Shown: positions 6,933 through 18,594 of the stretch, one piece after another
Layout: each line of letters begins with the position of its first letter
How positions within the stretch are numbered: the first letter of the stretch is position 1
DNA from: Minwuia thermotolerans
GTDB lineage: Bacteria > Pseudomonadota > Alphaproteobacteria > Minwuiales > Minwuiaceae
DNA: 64,000 bases
Direction: 5' to 3'
NCBI RefSeq assembly: GCF_002924445.1
Contig: NZ_PIGG01000026.1
Span: forward strand, 1-64,000
Translations under genes and position numbers: made by a program
Notes under the pieces: generated by a model
Told to the model about the DNA's origin: nothing
The model's input: only the letters and a program-made list of their open reading frames with translations
Databases searched by the model: none

Positions 6933-8689
6933 GCCGCACCCTGTTCGATCCGGCGCCCTCGGCGGAACTTACGGGCCGTGATCTGAAGTCCCGGCTGCCC
7001 TCCAGCGACGCCGCGCGCGTGCGCCGCCGGCTGGTGCTGCTGGCCGTGGCTTTCGCCATCGGGTTCTTCGGACTTTCCGCGCGGACGGTGCAGCTTTCAC
7101 TGCCCGCGCAGCCCCTGCTGGCCGACGCCGCCCAGGCGTCGGAGTCCGAGGCGCCGGCGTCGGCATCCGAGGCGCTGCCCTGGCGCAAGCGGGCTTCCAT
7201 CGTGGACCGCAATGGCGGCCTGCTGGCCGTCGACCTGCCGACCCATACGCTGCTGGTCCACAAGCGGCGGGTGAAATCGATCCCGCATCTGGCGGAACGG
7301 CTGGCCGTGGCTCTTGGCGAAGACGACGCCGCCGGGATCCGCGAGCGGCTGGAATCGGCCCGCGCCAGCGTCATCCTGCGCCGCCGGCTGACTCCCGATC
7401 AGGTGGCCGCGGTCTACCGGGTCGGCGATCCGGCCATCGAGATGCTGCCAACGGTCACCCGCAACTACCCGGCGGGCGCGCTGACCGCGCACGTGGTCGG
7501 CTTCCTGGACGGGGAGCACCGCGGCCGCGCGGGCATGGAGCGGGGCCTCGAGACGCGTCTGCACGATCCCGCCGCGGAACCGGTCGCCCTTTCCATCGAT
7601 CTCGGCGTGCAGCATGTGGTGCACCGGGAACTGAAGCGGGCCATCGAGACCTTCTCCGCCATCGGCGGCGCTGGCGTGGTGATGGACGTGGACACCGGTG
7701 AAGTGATCTCGCTGGTCTCCCTGCCGGACTTCGACGCCAACATGCGCGAGGCGATGCGCGAGGACGCCTTTTTCAACCGCGCCACCTATGGCCGGTACGA
7801 GATGGGCTCCACCTTCAAGGCCTTCACCACGGCCATGGCGCTGGAGGTGGGGCGCATGCGTCTGACCGACGGCTACGACGCGACACATCCGATCCGTTAT
7901 GGCCGCTTCACCATCCGCGACCACCACGCCAAGGCGCGCTGGATGACGGTCGCCGAGATCTTCATGTACTCGTCCAATATCGGCGCGGCGAAGATGGCGG
8001 TGGACGTCGGTACCGAAGCCCAGCGCCGCTTTCTGGGCTCGCTCGGTCTCCTGGACCGGTCGCCGCTGGAACTGCCGGAAGTCATCGATCCCCAGGCCCC
8101 GGCCCGCTGGAAGGAACTCGAGACCATGACCATCGCCTTCGGGCATGGTCTCGCGGTCTCGCCGATGCAGGTCGCCGCCGCCATGGCCGCCATGGTCAAT
8201 GGCGGACGCCACGTCACGCCGACGCTGCTGCGGCGCGGACCCGGCAACCCTGCCACCGAACGCGAGGTGATCTCCCCGGCGACCTCGGAGAAGCTGCGCA
8301 AGCTGTTCCGGCTCGTCGTGGCGGAAGGCACAGGGCGCCAGGCCCAGGCGCCGGGCTATGTCGTCGGCGGCAAGACCGGCACGGCCGAAAAGCCGAAGGC
8401 CGGCGGCTATTCCCGCAAGGCGATGATCACCTCCTTCGCGGGCATCTTCCCGATGCACGACCCGCGATACGTCATTCTCATCATGCTGGACGAGCCGAAA
8501 GGCACCAAGGAGACCTTCGGCTACGCCACCGCCGGCTGGAACGCCGCGCCGACCGCCGGTCGCATCATTCCCGAGATCGCGCCCATCCTGGGCGTGCGCC
8601 CGGTCGCGCCCGACGATCCGCGTGTCATCGAGGCGCTGTCCCTCCCCGCCAACGCCGAACGGACAGCGAGGCGGAATGAAACTCTCTAG
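6929..8689 (+). CDS. ftsI: septal peptidoglycan transpeptidase FtsI (PBP3)
   Basis: 586 residues. A cytoplasmic N-terminus is followed by a membrane helix (about residues 35-55), the PBP dimerisation domain, and a transpeptidase domain. All three penicillin-binding motifs are present: S294-T-F-K, S348-S-N and K482-T-G. FtsI cross-links septal peptidoglycan together with FtsW. It overlaps ftsL by ATGA, and its 3' end overlaps murE by 14 bases. Confidence 0.97.
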   Translation: MSRTLFDPAPSAELTGRDLKSRLPSSDAARVRRRLVLLAVAFAIGFFGLSARTVQLSLPAQPLLADAAQASESEAPASASEALPWRKRASIVDRNGGLLAVDLPTHTLLVHKRRVKSIPHLAERLAVALGEDDAAGIRERLESARASVILRRRLTPDQVAAVYRVGDPAIEMLPTVTRNYPAGALTAHVVGFLDGEHRGRAGMERGLETRLHDPAAEPVALSIDLGVQHVVHRELKRAIETFSAIGGAGVVMDVDTGEVISLVSLPDFDANMREAMREDAFFNRATYGRYEMGSTFKAFTTAMALEVGRMRLTDGYDATHPIRYGRFTIRDHHAKARWMTVAEIFMYSSNIGAAKMAVDVGTEAQRRFLGSLGLLDRSPLELPEVIDPQAPARWKELETMTIAFGHGLAVSPMQVAAAMAAMVNGGRHVTPTLLRRGPGNPATEREVISPATSEKLRKLFRLVVAEGTGRQAQAPGYVVGGKTGTAEKPKAGGYSRKAMITSFAGIFPMHDPRYVILIMLDEPKGTKETFGYATAGWNAAPTAGRIIPEIAPILGVRPVAPDDPRVIEALSLPANAERTARRNETL

Positions 8690-10106
8690 GCTTGCAGGCG
8701 GGAGCGCGGGCGAACTTGGCGATATCGACATCGCCGGACTGACAGCGGACAGCCGGGAAGTACGTCCCGGCTTTCTCTTTGCCGCGCTGCCGGGCGTCCG
8801 CCATGACGGGACCGAATTCGTGCCGCAGGCGGTGGCGAGCGGCGCCGTCGCCGTGCTTGCCGGACGCAGCCTGGACGCCGGCGTGCCGCTGATCACCGGT
8901 CAGGATCCCCGACGCTGTCTGGCGCGCATGGCAGCCCGATTCTACCGTTCCCAGCCGGAAACGGTCGTTGCCGTGACCGGCACCAACGGCAAGTCCTCGA
9001 TCGTGTGGTTCCTGCGCCAGATCTGGGCCGCGGCAGGGATCAACGCAGCCTGCCTCGGCACGCTGGGCGTGACCACCCGGAACGGCCACTATCCCGGTTC
9101 GCTGACGACACCGGACCCGGTGGCGCTGCAGCGACGGGCGGCGGCGCTGGCCAATGACGGCGTGACCCATCTGGCGCTGGAGGCCTCCAGCCACGGGCTG
9201 GCCCAGCGCCGCCTCGACGGGCTGCGGCTCGCCGCCGGCTGCTTCACCAATCTCAGCCACGATCATCTCGACTATCACAGCTCCGTCGAGGATTACCTCG
9301 AGGCCAAGTCCCGGCTGTTCGCCGAGTTGCTGCCAAAGGGCGCGCCGGCGGTGATCTGCGCCGATTCCGAACATGGCGCCACGATCGCCGGCCGCGCCCG
9401 TGAGGCCGGGCTGCGCGTGGTCACCTATGGCCGGAGCGGCGCCGACGTCGCCTACCGCGTGCTGGAGGCCGACCTGGACGGACAGCATCTCGAGATCGAC
9501 GCCGCCGGAGAGCGGGCGCGGGTCCGCCTGCCTCTCGTCGGCGCGTTTCAGGCCGAGAACGCGATCGCGGCCTTCACCCTGGCGACCGTCCTGGACTCCG
9601 GGCGCCGGGGTGCTCTGGCGGCGCTGGCCGGACTGACGGGGGCGCCGGGCCGGCTGCAGCCGGCCGGCAGGTCCGCCGGCGCCGCCGCCTTCATCGACTA
9701 CGCGCATACGCCCGAGGCGCTGCGCGCGGCGATTACCGCCCTCCGGCCCCACACGGCGGGCCGCATCGTCACCGTCTTCGGCTGCGGCGGCGACCGCGAC
9801 CGGGCCAAACGGGCAGTGATGGGCCGGATCGCGGCCGAGCTGTCGGACGTCGCCATCGTGACCGACGACAATCCGCGCACCGAGGACGCCGCCGCCATCC
9901 GCGCCGAGATCATGGCGGCCTGCCCGGGCGGAATCGAGATCGGCGACCGCCGCCGGGCGATCGTGCGCGCCGTTTCCATGCTGCGCCAGGGCGATATCGC
10001 GCTGATTGCCGGAAAAGGCCATGAAACCGGCCAGATCGTGGGCGATCAGGTGCTTCCGTTCGACGACCTGTCGGTGACGGGCGAGGCGATGGAGGCGCTG
10101 ACATGA
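8676..10106 (+). CDS. murE: UDP-MurNAc-tripeptide synthetase, meso-DAP adding
   Basis: 476 residues. It adds the third amino acid to UDP-MurNAc-L-Ala-D-Glu. The P-loop TGTNGKSS lies near residue 103 and the Mur ligase central-domain [11 protein letters not shown] near 168. DNPR at 398-401 is the signature for meso-diaminopimelate. The start at 8676 gives the family's normal N-terminus and a 14-base overlap with ftsI; the frame remains open 18 codons upstream inside ftsI. Confidence 0.97.
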   Translation: MKLSRLAGGSAGELGDIDIAGLTADSREVRPGFLFAALPGVRHDGTEFVPQAVASGAVAVLAGRSLDAGVPLITGQDPRRCLARMAARFYRSQPETVVAVTGTNGKSSIVWFLRQIWAAAGINAACLGTLGVTTRNGHYPGSLTTPDPVALQRRAAALANDGVTHLALEASSHGLAQRRLDGLRLAAGCFTNLSHDHLDYHSSVEDYLEAKSRLFAELLPKGAPAVICADSEHGATIAGRAREAGLRVVTYGRSGADVAYRVLEADLDGQHLEIDAAGERARVRLPLVGAFQAENAIAAFTLATVLDSGRRGALAALAGLTGAPGRLQPAGRSAGAAAFIDYAHTPEALRAAITALRPHTAGRIVTVFGCGGDRDRAKRAVMGRIAAELSDVAIVTDDNPRTEDAAAIRAEIMAACPGGIEIGDRRRAIVRAVSMLRQGDIALIAGKGHETGQIVGDQVLPFDDLSVTGEAMEALT

Positions 10107-11527
10107 TCGATCTCTGGCATGCGGACGAGGTGGCTGCGGCCACGGGAGGGCAGGCGGCCGGCGGCTGGCGGGCCGGCGGCGTCTCCATCGACAGCCGCAC
10201 CGTGACCGGCGGCGACCTGTTTGTCGCCCTGGCAGGGCCGAACTTCGACGGGCACGACTATGTCGAAGACGCGCTCGCGAAGGGCGCCGCGGCGGCCATG
10301 GTCCACCGCGCGCCGGCCGGCGCCGATCCGGCCCGGCTGGTCGTCGTGGGCGATACGCTGAAGGGGCTGCAGGATCTCGGCCGCGCCGCCCGCCAGCGGA
10401 CCTCGGCGAAGGTACTGGCGGTGACCGGCTCCGCCGGCAAGACCGGCGCCAAGGAGGCGCTGCGCCACTGTCTTGCCGCCTGCGGGGTGCGGGTCCACGC
10501 CTCGGACAAGAGCTTCAACAACCATTGGGGCGTGCCGCTGACGCTGGCGCGGATGCCGCGCGACACGGACTACGCCGTCCTGGAACTGGGCATGAACCAT
10601 CCCGGCGAGATCTCGGCGCTGGTCGAGATTGCCCGGCCCGAGGTGGCGCTTATCACCACCATCGCCCCGGCGCACATGGCGGCGTTCGAATCGCTGGACG
10701 CCATCGCCGACGCCAAGGCCGAGATCTTCGAGAAACTCGGTCCGGAAGGCGTCGCGGTCATCCCCGCCGACCTGCCGCAGACCGCACGTCTGACCGCAGC
10801 AGCGAATCGGGCGGGCGCCGGTCGGATCGTGACCTTCGGCGCGGCGGACGCGGCGGATGTCCGGCTGATCTGCGCGAAGGTCAAGGCCGACCGCTCCTGT
10901 GTCCGCGCCGATCTCGCCGGCGTGGAGGCCACGTTCTGCGTCGGCTTGCCCGGCGAACACTGGGTGATGAATGCGCTGGGCGTGCTGGCCGCGTTGCAGG
11001 CTGCCGGCGCCGACATCGGACGCGCGGCCCCGGCGCTGGCGCGGCTGCAGCCGCTCGCCGGCCGCGGCGCGCGCGAACAGGTGCCGATGCGCGGCGACCG
11101 ATCCTTCACCCTGATCGACGACAGCTACAACGCCAATCCGGCCAGCATGCGCGCCGCCTTCTCCGTGCTTGGCGCCGCCGAGCCGGCGGGCCGGGGCCGC
11201 CGCGTCGCCGTGCTGGGCGACATGCTGGAACTGGGCCGCGAATCGGGCCGGATGCACGCAGGCCTGGCCGACGACCTCGCCGAAAGCGGCGTCCGGCTGG
11301 TCTTTCTCTGCGGCCCCGAGATGGCCCGGCTGGAGACGGCGATGAAGCACCGCGCCGACGTCGTGCACGCGCCCGACTCCGAGACACTGGCGCCGAAGGT
11401 GGCCGCCGCGGTCGGCGACGGCGACGTGGTGCTGGTCAAGGGCTCGCTGGGCAGCCGCATGGCGGTCGTCGTCGAGGCGTTGAAATCCCTGGGCGAGGGC
11501 GGCCGCGCAGCCGCCGCCCGCGGCTGA
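10103..11527 (+). CDS. murF: UDP-MurNAc-tripeptide D-Ala-D-Ala ligase
   Basis: 474 residues. It completes the UDP-MurNAc-pentapeptide by adding D-Ala-D-Ala. The ATP loop reads [13 protein letters not shown] near residue 111, with [12 protein letters not shown] near 137 and a central [11 protein letters not shown]. The C-terminal domain holds [12 protein letters not shown]. It overlaps murE by ATGA and is followed by mraY after 11 bases. Confidence 0.97.
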   Translation: MIDLWHADEVAAATGGQAAGGWRAGGVSIDSRTVTGGDLFVALAGPNFDGHDYVEDALAKGAAAAMVHRAPAGADPARLVVVGDTLKGLQDLGRAARQRTSAKVLAVTGSAGKTGAKEALRHCLAACGVRVHASDKSFNNHWGVPLTLARMPRDTDYAVLELGMNHPGEISALVEIARPEVALITTIAPAHMAAFESLDAIADAKAEIFEKLGPEGVAVIPADLPQTARLTAAANRAGAGRIVTFGAADAADVRLICAKVKADRSCVRADLAGVEATFCVGLPGEHWVMNALGVLAALQAAGADIGRAAPALARLQPLAGRGAREQVPMRGDRSFTLIDDSYNANPASMRAAFSVLGAAEPAGRGRRVAVLGDMLELGRESGRMHAGLADDLAESGVRLVFLCGPEMARLETAMKHRADVVHAPDSETLAPKVAAAVGDGDVVLVKGSLGSRMAVVVEALKSLGEGGRAAAARG

Positions 11528-11538
11528 AGGGGGCGGAG

Positions 11539-12627
11539 ATGCTCTACAACCTCCTCTCGCCCCTCTCGGAGCAGTTCCTGTTCTTCAACCTGTTCCGCTA
11601 TCTGACCTTCCGGACCGGCGGCGCGGTCATCACGGCGCTGCTCGTCTGCTTCATCGTCGGGCCCTACTTCATCCGCTGGCTGCGTTCCCAGCCGCGCTAC
11701 GCCCAGCCGATCCGCGAGGACGGGCCCCAGGGCCACATCGTGAAGAAGCAGGGCACGCCGACCATGGGCGGTTTCCTGATCCTGTTCTCCGTCACGGTGG
11801 CGACGCTGCTCTGGGCGGATCTGTCGAACCAGTATGTCTGGATCGTCATGATGGTGACCCTCGGCTTCGGTCTGGTCGGCTTCGTCGACGACTATTCCAA
11901 GGTGAAGGGCGGCACCCATCGCGGCCTGCCGGGACGGTTGCGCCTGGGCGTCGAGTTCGGGATCTGCCTGGTGGCCACCGTCTGGCTGGCGCTGATTGCG
12001 CCGGAGAACCTGTCCAACCGGCTCGCCTTCCCGTTCGTGAAGGACTTCATGCTCGATCTCGGCTGGTTCTTCGTGCCCTTCGGCATGTTCGTCATCGTCG
12101 GCACGGCGAACGCCGTGAACCTGACCGACGGGCTGGACGGTCTCGCCATCGTGCCGGTGATGATCGCCTCCGCCACTTTCGCGCTGATCGCCTATGTCAG
12201 CGGCCATACGATCTTCGCCGAATACCTCCAGATCAACTTCGTGCCCGGCGCGGGCGAACTGGCGGTCTTCACCGGCGCGCTTGTCGGCGCGGCACTCGGG
12301 TTCCTGTGGTTCAACGCGCCGCCGGCCATGGTCTTCATGGGCGACACCGGCAGCCTGGCCCTGGGCGGCGCGCTGGGCGCCATCGCAGTGGTGGTAAAGC
12401 ACGAGTTCGTGCTCGCCATCGTCGGCGGCCTGTTCGTGCTGGAAACCGTCTCCGTCATCGTTCAGGTGGCCAGCTTCAAGCTGACCGGCCGCCGCGTCTT
12501 CCGCATGGCGCCGCTGCACCACCACTTCGAACAGAAGGGCTGGGAAGAGCCCACCATCGTCATCCGTTTCTGGATCATCGCCCTCATCCTGGCGCTGATC
12601 GGCCTCGCCACGCTGAAGCTGAGGTGA
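11539..12627 (+). CDS. mraY: phospho-MurNAc-pentapeptide transferase
   Basis: 362 residues and about ten predicted membrane helices, matching the family. MraY transfers phospho-MurNAc-pentapeptide to undecaprenyl phosphate to make lipid I. Diagnostic motifs are [10 protein letters not shown] near residue 74, FVDDYSKV near 115, [11 protein letters not shown] near 194, and the C-terminal HHHFEQKGW. The ATG at 11539 follows a GGGGGCGGAG site 11 bases after murF, although the same frame is open far upstream inside murF. Confidence 0.97.
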   Translation: MLYNLLSPLSEQFLFFNLFRYLTFRTGGAVITALLVCFIVGPYFIRWLRSQPRYAQPIREDGPQGHIVKKQGTPTMGGFLILFSVTVATLLWADLSNQYVWIVMMVTLGFGLVGFVDDYSKVKGGTHRGLPGRLRLGVEFGICLVATVWLALIAPENLSNRLAFPFVKDFMLDLGWFFVPFGMFVIVGTANAVNLTDGLDGLAIVPVMIASATFALIAYVSGHTIFAEYLQINFVPGAGELAVFTGALVGAALGFLWFNAPPAMVFMGDTGSLALGGALGAIAVVVKHEFVLAIVGGLFVLETVSVIVQVASFKLTGRRVFRMAPLHHHFEQKGWEEPTIVIRFWIIALILALIGLATLKLR

Positions 12628-12631
12628 GCCG

Positions 12632-14008
12632 ATGATCGCATTGAGGGGGATGGAGGGGAAACGGATCGCGGTTCTGGGCCTCGGCAAGAGCGGCCTCGCC
12701 ACTGTCCGGGCCGCCCGCGCCGGCGGCGCCGAGGTCGTCGCCTGGGACGACAGCGCCGAACGCCGCGCTGCGCTGAAGGACGCCCCGGTTGAAGCCCCCG
12801 AGCGTATCGACTGGGCCGCCGTCGACATGCTGGTGCCGGCGCCGGGCATACCGCTGACCCACCCCGAGCCGCATCCGGCAATCCGTGCGGCCACGGCGTC
12901 CGGTGTCGAGATCGCGGGCGACATCGAGCTTTTCGTCCGCGCCTGTCCCGAGGCGCGCGTGATCGGGGTCACCGGCACCAACGGCAAGTCGACGACGACG
13001 GCGCTGATCGGACATGTTCTGACCGAATGCAGGGTCGACGCCGAGGTCGGCGGCAATATCGGCACCGCCGCGCTCGATCTGGAGCCGCCGAAGCCGGGCA
13101 CGGTCTGCGTCCTGGAGCTCTCCTCCTACCAGCTCGACCTCACTGAATCGCTGAAGCCGAAGGTGAGCGTGCTGCTCAACATCACCCCCGACCATCTGGA
13201 CCGGCATGGCGGCATGGCCGGCTATGTCGCCGCAAAGGAGCGGCTGTTCGCCCGGGTCGGCCAGGGCGACACGGCGGTGATCGGCGTCGACGACGACTTC
13301 GGCGCGGATCTGGCGCAGCGCCTCGCCGACCGCCACGACGTCCATGTCGTGCCGGTCGCCGTCGGCCGGCCGCTGGCCGACGGGGTCTATGTTCTGAAGG
13401 GGCAGCTGTTCGACGGCGGGCTGAAGATCATGGACCTTGCGGCGGCCAGGGCGCTGCCGGGCGCGCACAATCACCAGAACGCCGCCGCCGCCTACGCGGC
13501 CTGCCGCGCCATCGGCTGCCGGACCGCAGACATCGCCCGCGCCATCGCGAGCTTTCCCGGTCTGCCGCACCGGATCGAACGCATCGGCGAGCGCGAGGGC
13601 ATAACCTTCTACAACGACTCCAAGGCGACCAACGCCGAGGCCGCGGCACGGGCGCTGGGCGCTTTCACCGGCATCTACTGGATCGCCGGGGGCAAGCCGA
13701 AACAGGGCGGACTGGGCCCGCTTTACCCGTTCCTCGACCGGGTGCGCCGTGCCTATCTGATCGGCGAGGCCGAAGCCGCCTTTGCAGACGAGCTGGAGGG
13801 CCGCGTCGAGACCCGGCGCTGCGGTACGCTGGCCGCGGCGGTCGAGACCGCCTGGTCCGACGCCCGGCAGGCCGGTTCCGGCGTCGTGCTGCTGTCGCCC
13901 GCCTGCGCCAGCTTCGACCAGTTCCCGAACTTCGAGGCGCGCGGCGACGCGTTCCGCGCCGTGGCGTCGTTCATCATCGAACGGTCGGACGCGGAGGGCG
14001 CGCCATGA
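12632..14008 (+). CDS. murD: UDP-MurNAc-L-alanine D-glutamate ligase
   Basis: 458 residues. An N-terminal Rossmann-like domain (IAVLGLGKSGLATV) binds the UDP moiety. The P-loop TGTNGKSTTTAL lies near residue 114, followed by ELSSYQLDL and the NITPDHLDRHGGM motif. The C-terminal domain includes FYNDSKATN and LLSPACASFDQF, both family hallmarks. It adds D-Glu to UDP-MurNAc-L-Ala. It starts 4 bases after mraY and overlaps ftsW by ATGA. Confidence 0.97.
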   Translation: MIALRGMEGKRIAVLGLGKSGLATVRAARAGGAEVVAWDDSAERRAALKDAPVEAPERIDWAAVDMLVPAPGIPLTHPEPHPAIRAATASGVEIAGDIELFVRACPEARVIGVTGTNGKSTTTALIGHVLTECRVDAEVGGNIGTAALDLEPPKPGTVCVLELSSYQLDLTESLKPKVSVLLNITPDHLDRHGGMAGYVAAKERLFARVGQGDTAVIGVDDDFGADLAQRLADRHDVHVVPVAVGRPLADGVYVLKGQLFDGGLKIMDLAAARALPGAHNHQNAAAAYAACRAIGCRTADIARAIASFPGLPHRIERIGEREGITFYNDSKATNAEAAARALGAFTGIYWIAGGKPKQGGLGPLYPFLDRVRRAYLIGEAEAAFADELEGRVETRRCGTLAAAVETAWSDARQAGSGVVLLSPACASFDQFPNFEARGDAFRAVASFIIERSDAEGAP

Positions 14009-15126
14009 TCGGTTTCGGACGCACCGACCGCTCGACCCTGGGCCGCTGGTGGTGGACGGTGGACAAGTTCACCCTGGTCGCCTTCGTGCTGCTGATCGGC
14101 ATCGGCATCACCCTGACCCTGGCGGCGGGGCCCGCGACCGCGCACCGCAAGGGGCTGGACCACTTCTTCTTCGTGCAGCGCCAGATGATCTTCCTCGCGC
14201 CCGCGCTGGCGGCGCTGGTCGGCCTCTCGATCCTTTCGGTCGCCCAGGTCCGCCGCCTTGCCATCATCGGTTTCGCGCTGGCCTTCCTCGCCACGCTGGC
14301 GACGCTGTTCATGGGTGTCGACGTCAACGGCGCCACCCGCTGGCTCCGGCTGGGCGGTCTTTCGGTGCAGCCATCGGAGTTCATCAAGCCGACCTTCGTC
14401 GTGGTCACCGCCTGGCTGATCGCCGCCGGCCGCCGCGAACCGGGCGGCCCGCCCGGCGTCGGCATTTCCGCCGTGCTCTGCCTGCTGATCGTCGGCGTAC
14501 TGGCCTTGCAGCCGGACATCGGCATGTCGCTGGTTGTGGCCTGCGTGTGGGCCGCCCAGTATTTCGTCGCCGGGATGCCCATGCTGCTGGTCGGCGTGCT
14601 GGCGGCGGCGGGTGCCGGAGCGCTGTACGGCGCCTATCACCTGTTCGAACATGTCCGGGAACGCTTCGACCGGTTCCTCGATCCGTCCGCCGAGAACTAC
14701 CAGGTCCATCGTGCGCTGGAAGCCTTCGAGGCCGGCGGCCTGACCGGCCGGGGTCCGGGGCAGGGAGAGGTCAAGTACCTGCTGCCCGACGGCCATACCG
14801 ACTTCGTCTTCGCCGTCGCCGCTGAGGAGTTCGGCGCACTGGCCTGCGTCGTCGGCATCGCCCTGTTCGCCCTGATCGTGGTGCGCGGGCTGATGCGCAT
14901 GCGCCGCGAGGACGATCTGTTCGTCGTGCTCTGCTGCACCGGCTTCCTCGCCATGTTCGGCCTGCAGGCGGCGGTCAATATCGGCGTCAATCTCAACCTG
15001 CTGCCCACCAAGGGCATGACGCTTCCGTTCATCTCCTATGGCGGCTCGTCGCTGGTGGCCCTGTCGATCGGCGCGGGATTCCTGCTGGCGCTGATGCGCC
15101 GTCAGGCGCCGGGAGGCGGCGGCTGA
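14005..15126 (+). CDS. ftsW: septal peptidoglycan glycosyltransferase FtsW
   Basis: 373 residues of SEDS family with about ten membrane helices. FtsW polymerises lipid II at the septum in complex with FtsI. Motifs seen are the periplasmic loop GATRWLRLGGLSVQPSEF with KP after it, LLALQPDIGMSLV-like LALQPDIGMS, YQVHRALEAFEAGG, and LPFISYGGSSL near the C-terminus. It overlaps murD by ATGA and shares one base with murG (TGATG). Confidence 0.96.
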   Translation: MIGFGRTDRSTLGRWWWTVDKFTLVAFVLLIGIGITLTLAAGPATAHRKGLDHFFFVQRQMIFLAPALAALVGLSILSVAQVRRLAIIGFALAFLATLATLFMGVDVNGATRWLRLGGLSVQPSEFIKPTFVVVTAWLIAAGRREPGGPPGVGISAVLCLLIVGVLALQPDIGMSLVVACVWAAQYFVAGMPMLLVGVLAAAGAGALYGAYHLFEHVRERFDRFLDPSAENYQVHRALEAFEAGGLTGRGPGQGEVKYLLPDGHTDFVFAVAAEEFGALACVVGIALFALIVVRGLMRMRREDDLFVVLCCTGFLAMFGLQAAVNIGVNLNLLPTKGMTLPFISYGGSSLVALSIGAGFLLALMRRQAPGGGG

Positions 15127-16244
15127 TGGCGGGGCGGAAGAAATTCGTGCTGACTGCCGGCGGGACCGGCGGTCACCTGTTCCCGGCGCAGGCGCTGGCC
15201 GAGCAGCTCGCGCGCCGCGGCCATGGTCTGGCGCTGATGACCGACCGGCGCGGAGCACAGTTCGGCCAGCGGTTCCCCGACGCCGAGATCGTCACTGTCG
15301 AAGCGGCGTCTCCGGCCGGCGGAATCGGCCAGAAGCTGCGGTCCGCGGTACGCATGGGGCGTGGCTGCATGCAGGCGCTGACGGCGCTGCGTCGTCTGGC
15401 GCCTGCGGCCGTCATCGGCTTCGGCGGTTATGCTTCCCTGCCCGCGCTCTGGGCGGCGGGGCGGCAGCGCCGGCCCATCGTCCTGCACGAACAGAACGCC
15501 TTCGCCGGCCGCGCCAACCGGCTCTTCGCCGGCCGCGCCGCTGCGGTCGGTCTCTCCTTCGCTGCGACCGGCGGGTTGGAGCGATTCGGGGACACGCGCA
15601 CCGTGGTGGTCGGCAATCCGGTCCGTGACGCGATCCTGACCCTGCGGGATGCGCCCTATGAAGGCCCCGGTCATGACGGCCCGCTCAACCTGTTCGTGTT
15701 CGGCGGCAGTCAGGGCGCGGCGGTCTTCGCCGAGACGGTGCCCGAGGCGCTGGGCGGCCTGCCCGAGCGGCTCAGGTCGCGGCTGAGCGTCACCCAGCAG
15801 GTTCGCCCGGAGAACATGGATGCCGCCCGCGCCGCCTATGCCGCCGCCGGGATGGAAGCGCGGCTGGAGCCTTTCTTCGAGGACATGGCGGCACTTCTGG
15901 GCAGGGCGCATCTGGTGCTGTCCCGCGCCGGCGCGTCGACCGTGAACGAGCTGGCCGTTGCCGGGCGGCCCTCGGTCCTGGTGCCCTATCCCCACGCCGC
16001 CGACGACCATCAGACTGCCAACGCCCGCGCCATGGCCGATGCCGGCGGGGCCTGGCTGGTGCCCAACGAGAGATTCGACGTGGCGACCTGCCGCCGCACG
16101 CTGGAGGCATTGCTGGAGGATCCGGCGGCCCTGTCGCGCATGGCGGCCGCCGCACGGCAGATCGCGATGCCCGACGCGGCCGAGCGTCTTGCCGATCTGG
16201 TCGAAGAAGTTTCCTGCGTGCGTAGCGTGGAGGACCGGACATGA
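15126..16244 (+). CDS. murG: lipid II synthase MurG (UDP-GlcNAc transferase)
   Basis: 372 residues, GT-B fold. It adds GlcNAc to lipid I on the inner face of the membrane. The N-terminal glycine-rich loop [16 protein letters not shown] lies near residues 9-24, [12 protein letters not shown] near 121, FGGSQGA near 190, and the donor-site region [20 protein letters not shown] near 263. Its start overlaps the ftsW stop by one base and its end overlaps murC as ATGA. Confidence 0.97.
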   Translation: MAGRKKFVLTAGGTGGHLFPAQALAEQLARRGHGLALMTDRRGAQFGQRFPDAEIVTVEAASPAGGIGQKLRSAVRMGRGCMQALTALRRLAPAAVIGFGGYASLPALWAAGRQRRPIVLHEQNAFAGRANRLFAGRAAAVGLSFAATGGLERFGDTRTVVVGNPVRDAILTLRDAPYEGPGHDGPLNLFVFGGSQGAAVFAETVPEALGGLPERLRSRLSVTQQVRPENMDAARAAYAAAGMEARLEPFFEDMAALLGRAHLVLSRAGASTVNELAVAGRPSVLVPYPHAADDHQTANARAMADAGGAWLVPNERFDVATCRRTLEALLEDPAALSRMAAAARQIAMPDAAERLADLVEEVSCVRSVEDRT

Positions 16245-17659
16245 CCCAGATGCCCCTGGATATCGGCCCCATCCATTTTGTCGGCATTGGCGGTATCGGC
16301 ATGAGCGGCATCGCCGAGGTGATGCACACGCTGGGTTACCGCGTGCAGGGCAGCGACATCGCCGAGAGCGCCAATGTCGAGCGGCTGCGCGGTCTCGGCA
16401 TCGGGATCTCGATCGGCCATCGCGCCGAGAACCTGGGCGAGGCGCAGGCGCTGGTCGTCTCCTCGGCGGTCAAGGCCGACAACCCCGAGGTCCGCGCCGC
16501 CCGTGAACGACACGTTCCGGTGGTCCGCCGCGCCGAAATGCTGGCCGAGCTGATGCGGCTGAAATGGGCGCTGGCCGTCGGCGGCACCCATGGCAAGACG
16601 ACGACCACTTCCATGGTGGCGCAGTTGCTCGACCATGCCGGTTTCGATCCGACCGTCATCAACGGCGGCATCATCAACGCCTACGGCACCAACGCCCGTC
16701 TGGGCGGCGGCCAGTGGATGGTCGTGGAGGCCGACGAGTCTGACGGCAGCTTCGTCAGGCTGCCGGCCGCGGCGGTGATCGTGACCAACATCGACGCCGA
16801 ACACCTGGATCACTACGCCGACTTCGACGAGATCCGCGACGCCTTCGTCACCTTCGTCGAGAACATCCCCTTCTACGGCGTCGCCGTGATGTGCATCGAC
16901 CATCCGGAAGTGCAGTCGCTGATCGGCCAGATCACCGACCGCCGCGTCATCTCCTACGGCTTCAGCCGCCAGGCCGATGTGCGCGCGGTCGACGAGAGCT
17001 TCAGCGAGGGCGCGGCGCATTTCGCCGTCGAGTTCCACGATCGCCGCACCGGCGCGGAATCCCGCATCGATGACCTGACGCTGCCGATGCCGGGCCGCCA
17101 CAACATCCTCAATGCACTGGCCGCGATCGCCGTCGCGCGGGAGATCGGCATCGGCGACGAGGCGATCCGCGACGGGCTTGCCGCCTTCTCCGGCGTGAAA
17201 CGGCGCTTCACGAAGACCGGCGAGGTCGGCGGGGTCACCGTGATTGACGACTACGGCCATCATCCGGTGGAGATCGCCGCCGTGCTGAAGGCCGCGCGGG
17301 AGAGCACGACCGGCCGCGTCATTGCCGTGGTCCAGCCGCACCGCTACTCGCGGCTCGCCGCGCTCTTCGGCGACTTCTGCTCCTGCTTCAACGACGCCGA
17401 CACCGTGCTGGTGGCGCCTGTCTATCCGGCTGGTGAACAGCCGATCGAAGGTTTCGACCGCGACGCCCTGATCGAGGGGCTGAACGCCCGCGGACATCGC
17501 CGCGTGCGCGCGCTTGCCGGACCGGAAACGCTGGCGGCGATGGTGCTGGAGGAAGCGGAAGCGGGCGACATGGTCGTCTGCCTGGGCGCGGGATCCATCA
17601 CCCAGTGGGCGAACGCGCTGCCCGAACAGCTCCGGGCGCTGCAGGACGGAACGGCATGA
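16241..17659 (+). CDS. murC: UDP-MurNAc L-alanine ligase
   Basis: 472 residues. This is the first Mur ligase of the pathway, adding L-Ala to UDP-MurNAc. Visible are an N-terminal Rossmann motif ([15 protein letters not shown]), the P-loop [12 protein letters not shown] near residue 117, [13 protein letters not shown] near 160, [10 protein letters not shown], and [11 protein letters not shown] near 330. It overlaps murG and murB by ATGA on both sides. Confidence 0.97.
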   Translation: MTQMPLDIGPIHFVGIGGIGMSGIAEVMHTLGYRVQGSDIAESANVERLRGLGIGISIGHRAENLGEAQALVVSSAVKADNPEVRAARERHVPVVRRAEMLAELMRLKWALAVGGTHGKTTTTSMVAQLLDHAGFDPTVINGGIINAYGTNARLGGGQWMVVEADESDGSFVRLPAAAVIVTNIDAEHLDHYADFDEIRDAFVTFVENIPFYGVAVMCIDHPEVQSLIGQITDRRVISYGFSRQADVRAVDESFSEGAAHFAVEFHDRRTGAESRIDDLTLPMPGRHNILNALAAIAVAREIGIGDEAIRDGLAAFSGVKRRFTKTGEVGGVTVIDDYGHHPVEIAAVLKAARESTTGRVIAVVQPHRYSRLAALFGDFCSCFNDADTVLVAPVYPAGEQPIEGFDRDALIEGLNARGHRRVRALAGPETLAAMVLEEAEAGDMVVCLGAGSITQWANALPEQLRALQDGTA

Positions 17660-18594
17660 GGGCGGCGGTCATGACACGACGGGCTACATTGCTGATCGAC
17701 CGTCTGCCGCAGGTGCGCGGAAGCTACACGGCCGAGGCGCCGATGAAGGATCTGACATGGTTCCGCGTCGGCGGTCCGGCGGAGGTGCTGTTCCGGCCCG
17801 CCGACCTGGACGATCTCATGCTCTTCATGGCCTACCGGCCAATGGATGCGCCGGTCACCTTCATCGGCGCGGGCGCCAACCTGCTGGTGCGTGACGGCGG
17901 CATCCCCGGCATCGTCATCCGCCTGGGGAAGGGCTTCAATCATATCGAGGATGACGCGCGCGGCCTGCGCGTAGGCGCGGGCTGCAGCAACGTCTCGGTG
18001 GCGCTGCGGGCGCGGGACCGCGGGCTGAAGGGCTACGAATTCCTGCGCGGCGTACCGGGCACCATCGGCGGCGCGCTGCGCATGAACGCCGGCGCCTATG
18101 GTCAGGAGATGAAGGACATTGTGCTCGCCGCGCGCTGGGTGAGGGGGGACGGCCTGCTGCAATGGTCTTCGGTCGAAGAACTCGGCTATGGCTACCGGCA
18201 CTGTTCGCTGCCCGAGGACCGGATCTTCGTGGAGGCGATGCTGCGCGCCGAGCCGGGCGACCGGGAGGCCATCCGCCGCCGGATGGACGAGATCAGCGCC
18301 GAACGCACTACCACGCAACCGGTGAAGACCAGCACCGGCGGCAGCACTTTCGCCAACCCGCCCGCACACAAGGCCTGGGAACTGATCGACCGCGCCGGCT
18401 GCCGCGGCCTGGTGATCGGCGACGCCCAGGTCTCGGAGCAGCACTGCAATTTCCTGATCAACCGCGGCGCGGCCACGGCCGCCGACCTCGAGACCCTGGG
18501 CGAGACGGTGCGCGAACGCGTGAAGGCCGCCACCGGCATCGAACTCCGCTGGGAAATCCGGCGCATCGGCGTTGCCGGGGGGGCGCGGTCATGA
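17656..18594 (+). CDS. murB: UDP-N-acetylenolpyruvoylglucosamine reductase
   Basis: 312 residues. This FAD enzyme reduces UDP-GlcNAc-enolpyruvate to UDP-MurNAc with NADPH. Motifs seen are [13 protein letters not shown] near residue 35, the FAD-binding [15 protein letters not shown] near 72, [20 protein letters not shown] near 132, [11 protein letters not shown] with the catalytic serine, and [11 protein letters not shown] near the end. The ATG at 17656 is used because of the ATGA overlap with murC; a second ATG five codons later is possible. Confidence 0.96.
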   Translation: MRAAVMTRRATLLIDRLPQVRGSYTAEAPMKDLTWFRVGGPAEVLFRPADLDDLMLFMAYRPMDAPVTFIGAGANLLVRDGGIPGIVIRLGKGFNHIEDDARGLRVGAGCSNVSVALRARDRGLKGYEFLRGVPGTIGGALRMNAGAYGQEMKDIVLAARWVRGDGLLQWSSVEELGYGYRHCSLPEDRIFVEAMLRAEPGDREAIRRRMDEISAERTTTQPVKTSTGGSTFANPPAHKAWELIDRAGCRGLVIGDAQVSEQHCNFLINRGAATAADLETLGETVRERVKAATGIELRWEIRRIGVAGGARS